A stretch of DNA of 64,000 bases from Butyrivibrio sp. VCB2006 (GCF_000420945.1 NZ_ATVX01000012.1:40833-104832); one strand, 5' to 3'; positions 16,605 to 25,437 are shown, counted from the stretch's first letter. Notes: a model not told the origin generated them from the sequence alone. Numbers and translations: made by a program.

Positions 16605-18140
16605 ATGCTACAAGTTAAGAATCTGACCATAACCCATCGGGGGGACCTGCGGGTCATACTAGAGAAATTCAATATGGTCCTTAATGATGGCGACAAGGCC
16701 GTAATTATTGGGGAAGAGGGAAATGGCAAATCGACCCTCATGAAATGGATATACGATCCGGAAATGGCTGAAGAATACACGGAATGTGAGGGAGAAAGAG
16801 TACTGGCAGGAGAGGTGCTTGGGTATCTTCCACAGGAGCTTCCGGAGACTGATAAAGAAAAAACGCTATATGAATACTTTTCACAGGCACAGCTCTTTTT
16901 TGATAAGAATCCAAAAGAACTAGCTGAGATGGCCAGGGAATTCCAAGTGCCCTCAGATTTCTTTTACAGCGATCAAAAAATGGGAAGTTTATCCGGTGGA
17001 GAGAAGGTTAAGGCTCAGCTTATGAGGATTCTTATGGATAAGCCGACAGTTCTTTTGCTGGACGAGCCTTCGAATGATATTGATATAAGCACGCTGGAGC
17101 TTTTGGAGAAGCTGATAAATGAGTGGAAGCACATAGTTCTTTTCATATCTCATGATGAGACCCTTATTGAGAACACGGCTAATGTGGTGATCCACATCGA
17201 GCAGATCATGCGAAAGACTAAGAGCAGGTACACTGTCGTTAAGGATAATTACAGGAATTATATCAAGAATAGGGCCGAGAACTTCGAGAGGCAGGAGCAG
17301 CAGGCAATTAACGACAAAAAGGAGAAAAAGCGCAGGGACGAAAAGTATGCCCGAATCTATAACAGCGTGGACCATGCACAGACCAGTATATCCAGAGCCG
17401 CCAGGGACGGAATAGGTAAGAATCTCAAAGATAAGATGCACACGGTTAAGGCCATGGAAAAGCGTTTTGAAAAAGAAGATGAGAACATGACCAAGATGCC
17501 TGAGCAGGAGGAAGCGATCTTCTTCAAGCTTGGAGGGGAAACGGCCAAAATGCCTGCAGGCAAGACCGTTATTGAGTATTCCCTGGATGAGCTGAGAACT
17601 CCTGATGATTCCAAGGTCCTTGCAAAAGACATTTTCCTTAGAGTCAGAGGCCCGGAGAAAATCTGCATTGTTGGAACAAATGGTGTGGGTAAAACGACAC
17701 TCCTTAAGAAAATGGCAGATGAGCTGTTATCCAGAAAAGATATAAAGGCCCAGTATATGCCACAGAACTACGAGGAGCTTCTTGATCTTGATGCTACACC
17801 GGTAGAATTTCTGGACGATACAGGGGATAAAGCGATTAGAACCCGCATAAGGACCTATCTTGGTTCTCTTAAGTACACAGCGGATGAGATGGATCATGCT
17901 ATCAGGGATCTGTCCGGAGGACAGAAAGCCAAGGTGCTGCTTTTGAAAATGAGTTTATCTGATGCCAATGTACTTATTTTGGATGAGCCAACAAGAAACT
18001 TTTCACCGCTGTCGGGACCTGTTATCAGGAAGATGATTGCTTCTTTTCCGGGAGCTGTGATCAGCATTTCCCACGACAGAAAATATATTGATGAGGTTTG
18101 CACAAAGGCATACACGCTTACAGAGAAAGGACTTAAATAA
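16605..18140 (+). CDS. ABC-F family ATPase (ribosome protection type)
   Basis: Two ABC domains in one 511-residue chain without membrane helices. Domain 1: Walker A GEEGNGKST (about residue 36), signature LSGGEKVKAQL, Walker B LLLDEPSNDID. Domain 2: GTNGVGKTT (about 357), LSGGQKAKVLL, LILDEPTRNFSP. A charged linker (about 220-300, rich in K, R, E) joins them, as in ABC-F proteins that bind the ribosomal E site and displace antibiotics or tune translation. Start 16605 has AGGAG at 16593-16597; an in-frame extension back to 16422 covers the hairpin leader and is rejected. Confidence 0.9.
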   Translation: MLQVKNLTITHRGDLRVILEKFNMVLNDGDKAVIIGEEGNGKSTLMKWIYDPEMAEEYTECEGERVLAGEVLGYLPQELPETDKEKTLYEYFSQAQLFFDKNPKELAEMAREFQVPSDFFYSDQKMGSLSGGEKVKAQLMRILMDKPTVLLLDEPSNDIDISTLELLEKLINEWKHIVLFISHDETLIENTANVVIHIEQIMRKTKSRYTVVKDNYRNYIKNRAENFERQEQQAINDKKEKKRRDEKYARIYNSVDHAQTSISRAARDGIGKNLKDKMHTVKAMEKRFEKEDENMTKMPEQEEAIFFKLGGETAKMPAGKTVIEYSLDELRTPDDSKVLAKDIFLRVRGPEKICIVGTNGVGKTTLLKKMADELLSRKDIKAQYMPQNYEELLDLDATPVEFLDDTGDKAIRTRIRTYLGSLKYTADEMDHAIRDLSGGQKAKVLLLKMSLSDANVLILDEPTRNFSPLSGPVIRKMIASFPGAVISISHDRKYIDEVCTKAYTLTEKGLK

Positions 18141-18143
18141 CCA

Positions 18144-18668
18144 ATGACAGGAAAGTGGATAAAAGTAATTCCCTTTGATATGAAATATCTTAGGGACTAT
18201 CACGAAAACTTCAACGAGGAGATTGCAAGATACCAATGGCCGGATCCCTTTGAAAATGAAGACGCTGCAAGGGAAGTTTTGCAGGAGTTTCTTGACGAAA
18301 TGGAAAAAGAGGAAATGCTGATTTTTTCTATTGTTGATGAAAATGAGAAGTTTGTGGGAAGCGTTGAGATGCATGGACTTACAGAAGAATGTCCGGAACT
18401 TGGCGTGTGGATCGTAGAAGCGGAGCAAGGAAAGGGCTATGCCTTTGATGCGCTGAACTTCATTCTGGATTACGCCCATGAGAAATACGGAAAGAGCCAG
18501 TTCTTTTACGAAGCTGATATCAGAAACGCAGGAAGTAACAAGCTTCTGGAAAAGCTATCCTCAGACTACGACATAGAGGAATTTGAAGTGGAAGACCTTG
18601 TTACTGATTCAGGAAAAGAGCTAAAGCTAAAAGGAAATGAACTAAGGAGAAAAACTGAAAATGAGTGA
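18144..18668 (+). CDS. GNAT acetyltransferase
   Basis: A 174-residue RimJ/RimL-like N-acetyltransferase: early strands WIKVIPFDMKYLRDYH, central LGVWIVEAEQGKGYAFDALNFILDYA, whose Q-G-K-G-Y is the acetyl-CoA loop, and YEADIRNAGSNKLLEKL as the late motif. The substrate is unknown. It begins 3 bases after the ABC-F stop and overlaps the next GNAT gene by 8 bases, so the three are one transcript. Confidence 0.85.
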   Translation: MTGKWIKVIPFDMKYLRDYHENFNEEIARYQWPDPFENEDAAREVLQEFLDEMEKEEMLIFSIVDENEKFVGSVEMHGLTEECPELGVWIVEAEQGKGYAFDALNFILDYAHEKYGKSQFFYEADIRNAGSNKLLEKLSSDYDIEEFEVEDLVTDSGKELKLKGNELRRKTENE

Positions 18669-19113
18669 ATATACATATTTGAATTTAAGAGAAAAACCTG
18701 AAATGAAAGACATGGCAGCCAATTGGTTCCACGAAAAGTGGGGAGTGCCAACAGAGGCGTACCTTGAGTGCATGGAGGATTACCTTGGCGGTAATACAGA
18801 ATACGGCTGGTACCTTTGCCTTGATGGTGACAAGATCGTGGGCGGTCTTGGCGTTATTGAAAATGATTTCCATGACAGAAAAGACCTTGCGCCCAACGTT
18901 TGCGCAGTTTATACAGAAGAGAACTTTCGTTGTCAGGGCATTTGCGGAAATCTTCTTAACATGGCAGTTGATGATATGAAATCAAAAGGCATTACACCAA
19001 TTTACCTTGTTACAGACCATACCGGATTCTATGAGAGATATGGCTGGGAGTTCTTCTGCATGGCACAGGGCGACGGAGAACCTGAGCCTACAAGATTGTA
19101 CATACATAGATAA
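18661..19113 (+). CDS. GNAT acetyltransferase
   Basis: A 150-residue GNAT protein. The core reads NVCAVYTEENFRCQGICGNLLNMAVDDMKSKGI, with the acetyl-CoA pyrophosphate loop RCQGIC, followed by IYLVTDHTGFYERYGWEF. It overlaps the previous GNAT gene by 8 bases, which suggests translational coupling. Such GNATs often modify small toxic compounds; substrate unknown. Confidence 0.87.
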   Translation: MSEYTYLNLREKPEMKDMAANWFHEKWGVPTEAYLECMEDYLGGNTEYGWYLCLDGDKIVGGLGVIENDFHDRKDLAPNVCAVYTEENFRCQGICGNLLNMAVDDMKSKGITPIYLVTDHTGFYERYGWEFFCMAQGDGEPEPTRLYIHR

Positions 19114-19196
19114 TTGCGAAATCCAATAGACCAAATTGCACGTAGATGCTTATAATGCGTCTGCTATGTATAAATGACAGAGAATGGAGGGATTGG

Positions 19197-19961
19197 ATGA
19201 ATTATTTCGTTGAAGGATTACAGGGAAGCGGTAAGAGTACCCTTGTAAGAAGACTGTCCGAAAAATATTCTGATCTTAAGGCTATCTGCGAAGGTGATTA
19301 CTCTCCTGTAGAGCTTGCCTGGTGCGCCTATGTGGATAATAAGACCTATGAAGAGATTCTCCATAAGTACAGCGCTATAAAGGATGAAATCAGGGAAAAG
19401 ACCTATGAAGAAGGAGATAAAAGGATAATCTGTTACACCAAGATCATCACTGACATTCCGGGATTTCACAAAGATCTTGAGCAGCATGAGATATACAATG
19501 GGCGTATTGATTATGATAGCTTCAAAGATATTGTTTTGGGGCGCCTAAAGAGATGGCATAGTGATAACAACATTTTTGAGTGTTCTCTTTTCCAGAACAT
19601 CGTGGAGGATATGATTCTTTTTAGGAACATGAGTGATCGGGAAATCCTGGATTTCTACAAAGAGATTAGCCTGGTCCTTGCTGATAAAGATTACAAGATT
19701 ATGTATCTTAAGGCCGATGATATAGCTTCAAACATCGATGTTATCAGGAAGGAAAGATCTGACGACAACGGAAAAGAAATGTGGTTTCCCCTTATGCTGG
19801 GCTACTTTGATAATTCTCCCTATGCTGTAGAAAACAAAGTATCCGGGACAGAGGCTTTACTTGGTCACTTTGCCCACAGGCAGCAGCTGGAGTTGAGAAT
19901 CCTGGAGGAAGTGTTTGAAGGTAGGTACACCATACTAGAGTCAAAAAAATATGAAATATAG
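19197..19961 (+). CDS. P-loop nucleotide kinase-like protein
   Basis: Starts with FVEGLQGSGKSTLVRRLSEKY, a Walker A close to the N-terminus as in small-molecule and nucleoside kinases (254 residues). Later parts lack a clear family signature; LVLADKDYKIMYLKADD may hold the strand before the adenine loop. Start 19197 has GGAGG at 19186-19190; upstream in-frame codons are not used. The substrate is unknown. A new promoter begins 3 bases after its stop codon. Confidence 0.75.
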   Translation: MNYFVEGLQGSGKSTLVRRLSEKYSDLKAICEGDYSPVELAWCAYVDNKTYEEILHKYSAIKDEIREKTYEEGDKRIICYTKIITDIPGFHKDLEQHEIYNGRIDYDSFKDIVLGRLKRWHSDNNIFECSLFQNIVEDMILFRNMSDREILDFYKEISLVLADKDYKIMYLKADDIASNIDVIRKERSDDNGKEMWFPLMLGYFDNSPYAVENKVSGTEALLGHFAHRQQLELRILEEVFEGRYTILESKKYEI

Positions 19962-19963
19962 TG

Positions 19964-19992
19964 TTGACACGAAGTTGTCAGACAGATATACT
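19964..19992 (+). promoter_or_regulatory. Strong promoter with overlapping palindrome
   Basis: TTGACA at 19964-19969, 17-base spacer, TATACT at 19987-19992. The palindrome TGACA-CGAAGT-TGTCA (19965-19980) covers the -35 element, as for a repressor site of TetR type. Directs transcription into a short ORF and a terminator. Confidence 0.75.
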
Positions 19993-20026
19993 AACAACTA
20001 AATATTTTCAGAAAGTGATTCAAATT

Positions 20027-20128
20027 ATGAAAAATTTTAGACTCGTCAATTCCATTACTAAGAATATGATGCCCGTGGATTATAAACAGGGGTCTATTAG
20101 TGATAGCATTGATGAGGATAGAGAATAG
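20027..20128 (+). CDS. Small ORF of 33 codons, unknown
   Basis: ATG at 20027, about 30 bases after the predicted transcription start, with GAAAGTGATT upstream as a weak ribosome site; TAG at 20126-20128. The peptide begins MKNFRLVNSITKNMMPVDYK and ends SIDEDRE: basic/hydrophobic first half, acidic tail, no signal peptide, no known match that I recognise. It could be a real small protein, the remnant of a lost gene, or chance inside a small RNA of about 200 bases. Confidence 0.4.
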   Translation: MKNFRLVNSITKNMMPVDYKQGSISDSIDEDRE

Positions 20129-20169
20129 GTGCAGAGTATACGCATATATTCATATTGTTTTGAGATTTG

Positions 20170-20206
20170 GCCTCATCAGACTTATATAGTTTGATGAGGC
20201 TTTATT
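20170..20206 (+). terminator. Terminator of the 20 kb mini-unit (shared sequence)
   Basis: GCCTCATCAGACT pairs with AGTTTGATGAGGC, then TTTATTC. Both arms are nearly identical to those of the fucO terminator at 8532. It separates the mini-unit from the methyltransferase gene. Confidence 0.85.
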
Positions 20207-20237
20207 CATTCCATCTTAAAGTTATAGGAGGGGACAT

Positions 20238-21032
20238 ATGGCAGAACAATCAAGACAGGAAATAGTCAGCGGTTTTTACAACCAGTATGAAGAGGAGGGG
20301 CGCCTTGACAGGTCAGTTCATGGAAGACTTGAGTTTGCTACAACCATGAACTACATCCACAGATATGTCGGCAAGAATTCCAAGATTTTGGAAGTAGGCG
20401 CGGGCACCGGCAGATATTCGATAGCTCTGGCAAAAGAGAGCATGGATGTTACAGCAGTTGAGCTGGTTGATAAGAATCTTGAAATCTTAAAAGCGAACGG
20501 GGCAGGTCTTGATAATCTGAAAGCTTATCAGGGGGATGCCACAAGGCTTGATCAGTTTGCCGATGGCTCTTTTGACGTAACCCTTGTTCTTGGGCCTTTA
20601 TATCACCTGTACGAGAAGGACGATATTAACAAGGCTATCGACGAGGCTATTCGAGTCACGAAAAAAGGCGGAGTTGTCATGTATGCCTTTATCTCAGTAT
20701 TTGCCATTATGTACGCGGAGTACTTCTACGGCAACTGGGCAGCAGGGCAGGAGGAGAACTTCACCAAGGACTATAAGGTCAGACATTTCAAGGAGCAGCT
20801 TTTTACCGGATATGATGTGACGGAGTTTGAACAGCTTTTTGAGGGAAAAGATATAACCTGGATCACCACAACAGGTGTGGATGGCCTGCTTCAGCCAATC
20901 GAAGAAAGACCGGATTTTAAAATGTCAGATGAAGACTTTAAGGCAATGGCCGACTGGTATCTGGCTTTTTCGGAAAAGAGGGAGCTGCTTGGGCACACAA
21001 ATCATCTCCTATATATCTGCAGAAAAAATTGA
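20238..21032 (+). CDS. SAM-dependent methyltransferase (class I)
   Basis: 264 residues with motif I ILEVGAGTGRYSIALA (about residue 50), acidic motif II VTAVELVDKNLEILK, and motif post-I GDATRLDQF followed by VTLVLGPLYHLYEKDD. This pattern is common in Clostridia small-molecule methyltransferases. The substrate is unknown. AGGAGGGG sits at 20227-20234. A GNAT gene follows after 54 bases. Confidence 0.87.
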   Translation: MAEQSRQEIVSGFYNQYEEEGRLDRSVHGRLEFATTMNYIHRYVGKNSKILEVGAGTGRYSIALAKESMDVTAVELVDKNLEILKANGAGLDNLKAYQGDATRLDQFADGSFDVTLVLGPLYHLYEKDDINKAIDEAIRVTKKGGVVMYAFISVFAIMYAEYFYGNWAAGQEENFTKDYKVRHFKEQLFTGYDVTEFEQLFEGKDITWITTTGVDGLLQPIEERPDFKMSDEDFKAMADWYLAFSEKRELLGHTNHLLYICRKN

Positions 21033-21086
21033 GATAAATAATGGGGATAATAATTTATATCAATATAAAAAAAGAGGAGAAATGTT

Positions 21087-21611
21087 ATGAGTTTGAGACT
21101 AATTAAGCTTACAAAAGAGTATGAGCATCAGCTTGGGGAGATGATCGATGAGTGGAAGGAAGATCAGGAAAAGAACCACACCAACCACTCACCATATGCT
21201 ATTTTCAAGAATGATTATCAGGACTTTGATTACTATCTTGAGAACCTGGAACTTGCGCAGGCACGAGATGGACTAGTCCCGGACTCAACCTTTTTCCTTT
21301 TGGATGATGAGAGAAACAGACTCCTTGGAGCCGTGAACATTCGTCACTACCTAAACGAAAAGCTTTTGAAGGATGGCGGTCATATCGGGGATGGAATCAG
21401 ACCTTCCGAAAGGCGCAAGGGCTACGCTACCAAGATGATCGGACTTGCCCTAGATGAGTGTAAGAAACTTGGTATCGACAAAGTACTTATCTGTTGTGAC
21501 AAAGACAACATCGGCTCAGCCAAGTCTATACAGAATAACGGCGGAGTACTAGAAAATGAATTTGTAGATGAAGATGGAGAAGTAGTTCAGCGCTACTGGA
21601 TAGAATTATAA
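21087..21611 (+). CDS. GNAT acetyltransferase
   Basis: A 174-residue GNAT of the group with N-terminus SLRLIKLTKEYEHQLGEMIDEW. Acetyl-CoA site: GIRPSERRKGYATKMIGLALDEC, in which R-R-K-G-Y is the binding loop; then VLICCDKDNIGSAKSIQNNGG. AGAGGAG precedes the start. Substrate unknown; similar proteins are scattered singly in Firmicutes. Confidence 0.88.
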   Translation: MSLRLIKLTKEYEHQLGEMIDEWKEDQEKNHTNHSPYAIFKNDYQDFDYYLENLELAQARDGLVPDSTFFLLDDERNRLLGAVNIRHYLNEKLLKDGGHIGDGIRPSERRKGYATKMIGLALDECKKLGIDKVLICCDKDNIGSAKSIQNNGGVLENEFVDEDGEVVQRYWIEL

Positions 21612-21628
21612 ATGAGGAGGATATCAAT

Positions 21629-22177
21629 ATGAAATTCGAAGAAAAGAAAATACAGCTTAAAGACGGTAGAACCTGCACCCTTAAGCCCAATACATCAGAG
21701 TATGCCCAGGATATGATTGATTATCTCAAGAAAACAAGCGCAGAGACTCCATTTCTTTTACGAAACCCTGACGAAGTTCAGTATACGCTTGATGGTGAAA
21801 AAGAGATTCTGGACAGGCTTTATAATGATCCAAACTCTGTAATGATGATAGCCATAGTCGGTGGCAAGGTTGCAGGGAATAGCAGCATAAATGGCATGGG
21901 TGATAAGAGAAAAATAAAGCATCGCTGCAGCATGGCTATTGCCCTATATGAGGAGTATTGGGGACTTGGAATTGGAAGTGCAATGATAGAGTATCTGACA
22001 AGCCTTGCCAAAGAGATAGGCTATAGTCAGATGGAGCTTGAAGTTGTTGCGAATAACGAAAGAGCTCAGGCCTTGTATAAAAAGTGCGGCTTTGTAGAGT
22101 ATGGTCGCAGACCCAATGCTCTTAAATTCGATGATGGAAGCTACAATGATGAGATCCTGATGTATAAGGCATTGTGA
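21629..22177 (+). CDS. GNAT acetyltransferase
   Basis: 182 residues. Core: CSMAIALYEEYWGLGIGSAMIEYLTSLAKEIG with the G-L-G-I-G acetyl-CoA loop, then LEVVANNERAQALYKKCGFVEYGRRP, the late RimI-like motif. AGGAGG lies 10 bases before the start. It follows the previous GNAT gene after 17 bases, in the same unit. Confidence 0.9.
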   Translation: MKFEEKKIQLKDGRTCTLKPNTSEYAQDMIDYLKKTSAETPFLLRNPDEVQYTLDGEKEILDRLYNDPNSVMMIAIVGGKVAGNSSINGMGDKRKIKHRCSMAIALYEEYWGLGIGSAMIEYLTSLAKEIGYSQMELEVVANNERAQALYKKCGFVEYGRRPNALKFDDGSYNDEILMYKAL

Positions 22178-22261
22178 GATATTGAATTCATATCCGGGTA
22201 TAAAATAAGCCACAAAAGAGTATAATGTTAAGAGAAATTACTTGGATTCAAGGAGAAAAGA

Positions 22262-22531
22262 ATGCAAAGCGAAGTAAGTACTAAGATAATGAGATTGCTA
22301 GTATGCCGCATAGTACTGTGGATCATTGCGGCTGTATCAACAGGATACTGGATTTATTTTTCCATAAAGCTTCACAGAGATGGAATATTTGATCCGGCGG
22401 AGTATTCAACTGCATTAAGACCGGTGTTGTATACCTGCCTTGTAATCGCAGTTATAGCTATTTGCATAAGCTTTGTACTTCACCATTTGAGTAAGAAACT
22501 GAAGGCTAAGGAAAAAGAGACAACGGTTTAA
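22262..22531 (+). CDS. Small membrane protein, unknown
   Basis: 89 residues with two predicted helices (IVLWIIAAVSTGYWIYFSI, and PVLYTCLVIAVIAICISFVL) and a charged tail LSKKLKAKEKE. AAGGAG precedes the start, and TATAAT at 22221-22226 could be its own -10 element. A terminator follows, so it is a single-gene unit. I do not recognise the family. Confidence 0.7.
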   Translation: MQSEVSTKIMRLLVCRIVLWIIAAVSTGYWIYFSIKLHRDGIFDPAEYSTALRPVLYTCLVIAVIAICISFVLHHLSKKLKAKEKETTV

Positions 22532-22552
22532 TTACCAAATAATAGCGGAAAG

Positions 22553-22590
22553 TAGCAGTACAGGCCATAAATCTGTACTGCTAAAAATTT
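22553..22590 (+). terminator. Terminator after small membrane protein gene
   Basis: TAGCAGTACAG pairs perfectly with CTGTACTGCTA around a 9-base loop. The following run AAAAATTT is poor in T, so it may end transcription better on the other strand or act as a stabilising stem. Confidence 0.6.
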
Positions 22591-22616
22591 GAATATACGA
22601 ATTGCAAACAATACAA

Positions 22617-22644
22617 TTGCAATAAATTTAAAATATGATATAAT
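22617..22644 (+). promoter_or_regulatory. Promoter of the radical SAM unit
   Basis: TTGCAA at 22617-22622, 16-base spacer, TATAAT at 22639-22644. It lies 48 bases before the radical SAM start codon. Confidence 0.65.
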
Positions 22645-22691
22645 CCACTTATCTTATTCGATATAATGAATAGTAAGGAAGGATTATTTCA

Positions 22692-23792
22692 ATGGATAAA
22701 GAATTCAACATTCAGGAATACATGACTCATGGCGTGGAGAGAGTTGTTTCAGATGCTATAAAGGCTACTCTCAAGAACCCAAGAGAAAGTGCATATATGG
22801 CTAAGTTTGCCCTGGCTACTAAGGCTGCTTCCAAGAAAAGAGCCAAATTAGAGGCAGAAGGGGAACACATTCCGCCATTTCTGATCGCCAGCATCACAAG
22901 CAGTTGTAATCTCCACTGCGCGGGGTGCTATTCAAGATGCAATAACGCCACAGAGGATACAGAGCCTGTAAGTCAGCTTACTGATGAAGAGTGGCTCAAG
23001 ATCTTTGACGAAGCATCAGACCTGGGAGTTAGCTTTATCCTTCTTGCAGGTGGTGAGCCACTTCTTAGAAAGGGTGTCATCGAGGCAGCAGGTAAAAAGC
23101 AGGACATTCTTTTCCCAATATTTACAAATGGAACATATATGGCGGAGAAGTACTTCGACCTTTTTGATAAGAACAGAAACCTTGTGCCAATCATGAGTAT
23201 TGAAGGCGAGAAAGAGGCTACTGATACAAGACGTGGTGAGGGCGTGTATGACAAGCTGATTTCCAACATGGACGAGCTGAATAGCCGCGGCCTTATTTAC
23301 GGAGCATCAGTTACCGTGACTACAGAGAATCTGAGGGACGTATCCTCAGAGGAATTCATAGGTAAGCTTTCAAGCAAAGGCTGCAAGGCTGTAATATTTG
23401 TTGAATTTGTTCCTGTCACAGAGGATGCGACTCATCTTGCACCCGGTGATGAGGATAGAGAATATTTGAAAAAAGAGATTAGGAGGCTTCGAGAAGAGCA
23501 CCCTGAAATGGTATTTGTATCCTTCCCCGGAGATGAGAAAAGTTCAGGTGGATGCATTGCTGCAGGAAGAGGATTCTTTCACATCAATTCCCACGGCGGT
23601 GCAGAGCCATGCCCATTTTCACCATATTCAGATATAAACGTAAAAGAGACATCCCTTAGAGATGCCATGAAATCCAAGCTTTTCAGAGCACTTCAGACAG
23701 AAGGCGTCCTTCTTGATGATCACGCCGGCGGATGTGTTCTTTATGAGAAAAGAGAAGAAGTTGAGAGACTACTGGCTGTAAATTTGAGCTGA
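22692..23792 (+). CDS. Radical SAM protein with SPASM-like C-terminus
   Basis: Binds a [4Fe-4S] cluster through C72, C76 and C79 (CNLHCAGC) and cleaves SAM to a radical. The protein (366 residues) has a helical N-terminus (ERVVSDAIKATLKNPRESAYMAKFAL), the radical SAM barrel with AGGEPLL, then a shortened SPASM-like end with GCIAAGRGFFHINSHGGAEPCPFSPYSD. This layout is widespread in Clostridia as an orphan enzyme. No small precursor peptide is visible nearby. It may share a transcript with the DUF2156 gene 41 bases downstream. Confidence 0.88.
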   Translation: MDKEFNIQEYMTHGVERVVSDAIKATLKNPRESAYMAKFALATKAASKKRAKLEAEGEHIPPFLIASITSSCNLHCAGCYSRCNNATEDTEPVSQLTDEEWLKIFDEASDLGVSFILLAGGEPLLRKGVIEAAGKKQDILFPIFTNGTYMAEKYFDLFDKNRNLVPIMSIEGEKEATDTRRGEGVYDKLISNMDELNSRGLIYGASVTVTTENLRDVSSEEFIGKLSSKGCKAVIFVEFVPVTEDATHLAPGDEDREYLKKEIRRLREEHPEMVFVSFPGDEKSSGGCIAAGRGFFHINSHGGAEPCPFSPYSDINVKETSLRDAMKSKLFRALQTEGVLLDDHAGGCVLYEKREEVERLLAVNLS

Positions 23793-23833
23793 TGGTTTTG
23801 TATCTGCCTTGACTATCAGTTGGAGATAAAATT

Positions 23834-24754
23834 ATGGATAGAAAGCTTGTTTTTCACAAACCCATATTTGAGGAATCTGCGGAATTATCAAGAATATATG
23901 CCCTAAGAGATAACAAAACCTGTGACAGTACGATTCTTGACACATACATTTGGAAAGACCTGTATAATACTGAGGTATATATTGAGGAGGAAGCTGCCCT
24001 CATTCTTATGAAGGACGATAAGGGCTACTTTGCGGCGATGCCCTATTGCAGGCAGGAAGATCTTCCACTGTACTTTGGGCTCTTGAGGCGCTATTTCAGG
24101 GAAGAACTTGGGCAGCCTCTCCGTATAGATCTTGCTGATGAGGAAGCTTTGAAGGCGCTGAAGCTTTATAATAATACTGATTTTATAATAGAGGAAGAGT
24201 CTGATCTTAAGGACTATCTCTATGATGCCCAGGAACTTAGAACCCTTCCAGGCAAGAAATTCCAGAAAAAGAGAAATCTTGTAAACAAATTCATGAAGGA
24301 GTACGAGGGCAGGTGGGAATATAAGACTCTTTGCTGCATGGATGAGTATTTCCTTGAAAAGTTCATGGAGAAATGGGTAGAGATAAGGCTTTCTGAAGGA
24401 GTGGACAGTAAGGATACCCTGATAATAGAAAAAGATGGAGTTATCGATATCCTCCGAAACTGTGATAAAGTCACCTTCAGAGTTGGCGGTATTTTCATTG
24501 ATGAAGAGCTTGAAGCTTTTTCAATCGGCTCCTACAATAGTAGAGAGAAAATGGCTGTTATCAGTATAGAAAAGGGAAACTCGGAAATCCCCGGAATATA
24601 TCAGGTTATAAATCAGCAGTTTCTCATTAATTCCTACGAGGATGCGATTATGGTGAACAGAGAAGATGACATGGGAATAGAGGGTCTTCGCCATGCCAAA
24701 GAAAGCTATAATCCCGTGGGATATGCCAGAAAGTACAGAGTATATGAGAAATAA
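23834..24754 (+). CDS. DUF2156 / phosphatidylglycerol lysyltransferase C-domain protein
   Basis: 306 residues. The fold is the two-GNAT-like domain of the DUF2156 family: first half CDSTILDTYIWKDLYNTEVYIEE, middle LPGKKFQKKRNLVNKFMKEYEG, second half REKMAVISIEKGNSEIPGIYQVINQQFL, then NREDDMGIEGLRHAKESYNPVGYARKY. In MprF this domain transfers amino acids from tRNA to lipids; here there is no membrane part, so the acceptor is unknown. The unit continues into the GNAT gene 26 bases downstream. Confidence 0.85.
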   Translation: MDRKLVFHKPIFEESAELSRIYALRDNKTCDSTILDTYIWKDLYNTEVYIEEEAALILMKDDKGYFAAMPYCRQEDLPLYFGLLRRYFREELGQPLRIDLADEEALKALKLYNNTDFIIEEESDLKDYLYDAQELRTLPGKKFQKKRNLVNKFMKEYEGRWEYKTLCCMDEYFLEKFMEKWVEIRLSEGVDSKDTLIIEKDGVIDILRNCDKVTFRVGGIFIDEELEAFSIGSYNSREKMAVISIEKGNSEIPGIYQVINQQFLINSYEDAIMVNREDDMGIEGLRHAKESYNPVGYARKYRVYEK

Positions 24755-24780
24755 TTAACTTAAGTATCGGAGTAGGCTAG

Positions 24781-25437
24781 ATGATAATAGAATATCAGGA
24801 ATACAGTGATAAGCTGAAAACCAGGCCCCTCTACGAAGAGGCTTTCGATGATCCGAGGGAATTTGTTGACTATTACTATGAAGACAAAATTCTTGATAAC
24901 AGGATGATCGTAAGCCTTGAAAATGATGAAGTAGTATCTATGCTTCATTTAAATCCTTATAAGATTAATCTGTGTGGCACTATAGTCCCCACCTATTATG
25001 TGGTGGCGGTGGCTACCAGGAAAGATAGGCACCACCAGGGTCACATGTCAAAAGTCTTTGACAAAACCTTCGAAATTCTAAAAAATGAGAATATTCCCTT
25101 TGTATTTCTTTTACCTGTGGATGAGTCCATATATTCCTGGATGGGCTTTGAGACAATATGCGATTTTACAGTGGATAGAATCCCTGACTATCAGACCATT
25201 ATGGACAAATTTGATGTTTACTGCATAAGAGATGAAGCCTATACTAGGAGAATGAGTAAAGAAGATGCCCTTAGAGAGATGGACAATGGGGAAGTTCTGC
25301 CGGACAATCCGGTCATAATGGGCAAGATAACGAGCTTGCAAGCCTTTGATAAGGCGGTGGGAAAAGAGTTTGTGTATGAAAAAGAAGCCATCAAATGGCT
25401 GAAAAGTAAACGCATCTATATCTGCGAAGAGGTATAG
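24781..25437 (+). CDS. GNAT acetyltransferase (Eis-like N-domain)
   Basis: 218 residues: YEEAFDDPREFVDYYYEDKI, SMLHLNPYKI, then YYVVAVATRKDRHHQGHMSKVFDKTFEIL with the acetyl-CoA loop, and VFLLPVDESIYSWMGFETI. The N-terminal pattern resembles Eis-type acetyltransferases but the sterol-carrier-like second half is missing. It begins directly after the stop of the DUF2156 gene and leads into the ABC exporter genes after 18 bases. Confidence 0.82.
   Translation: MIIEYQEYSDKLKTRPLYEEAFDDPREFVDYYYEDKILDNRMIVSLENDEVVSMLHLNPYKINLCGTIVPTYYVVAVATRKDRHHQGHMSKVFDKTFEILKNENIPFVFLLPVDESIYSWMGFETICDFTVDRIPDYQTIMDKFDVYCIRDEAYTRRMSKEDALREMDNGEVLPDNPVIMGKITSLQAFDKAVGKEFVYEKEAIKWLKSKRIYICEEV

Noticed and set aside
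22532..22691. Possible RiPP precursor before the radical SAM gene
   Set aside because: The gap holds a hairpin and a promoter; the only short frame overlaps the radical SAM start, has no cysteine or leader-like pattern, and no maturation genes are near.
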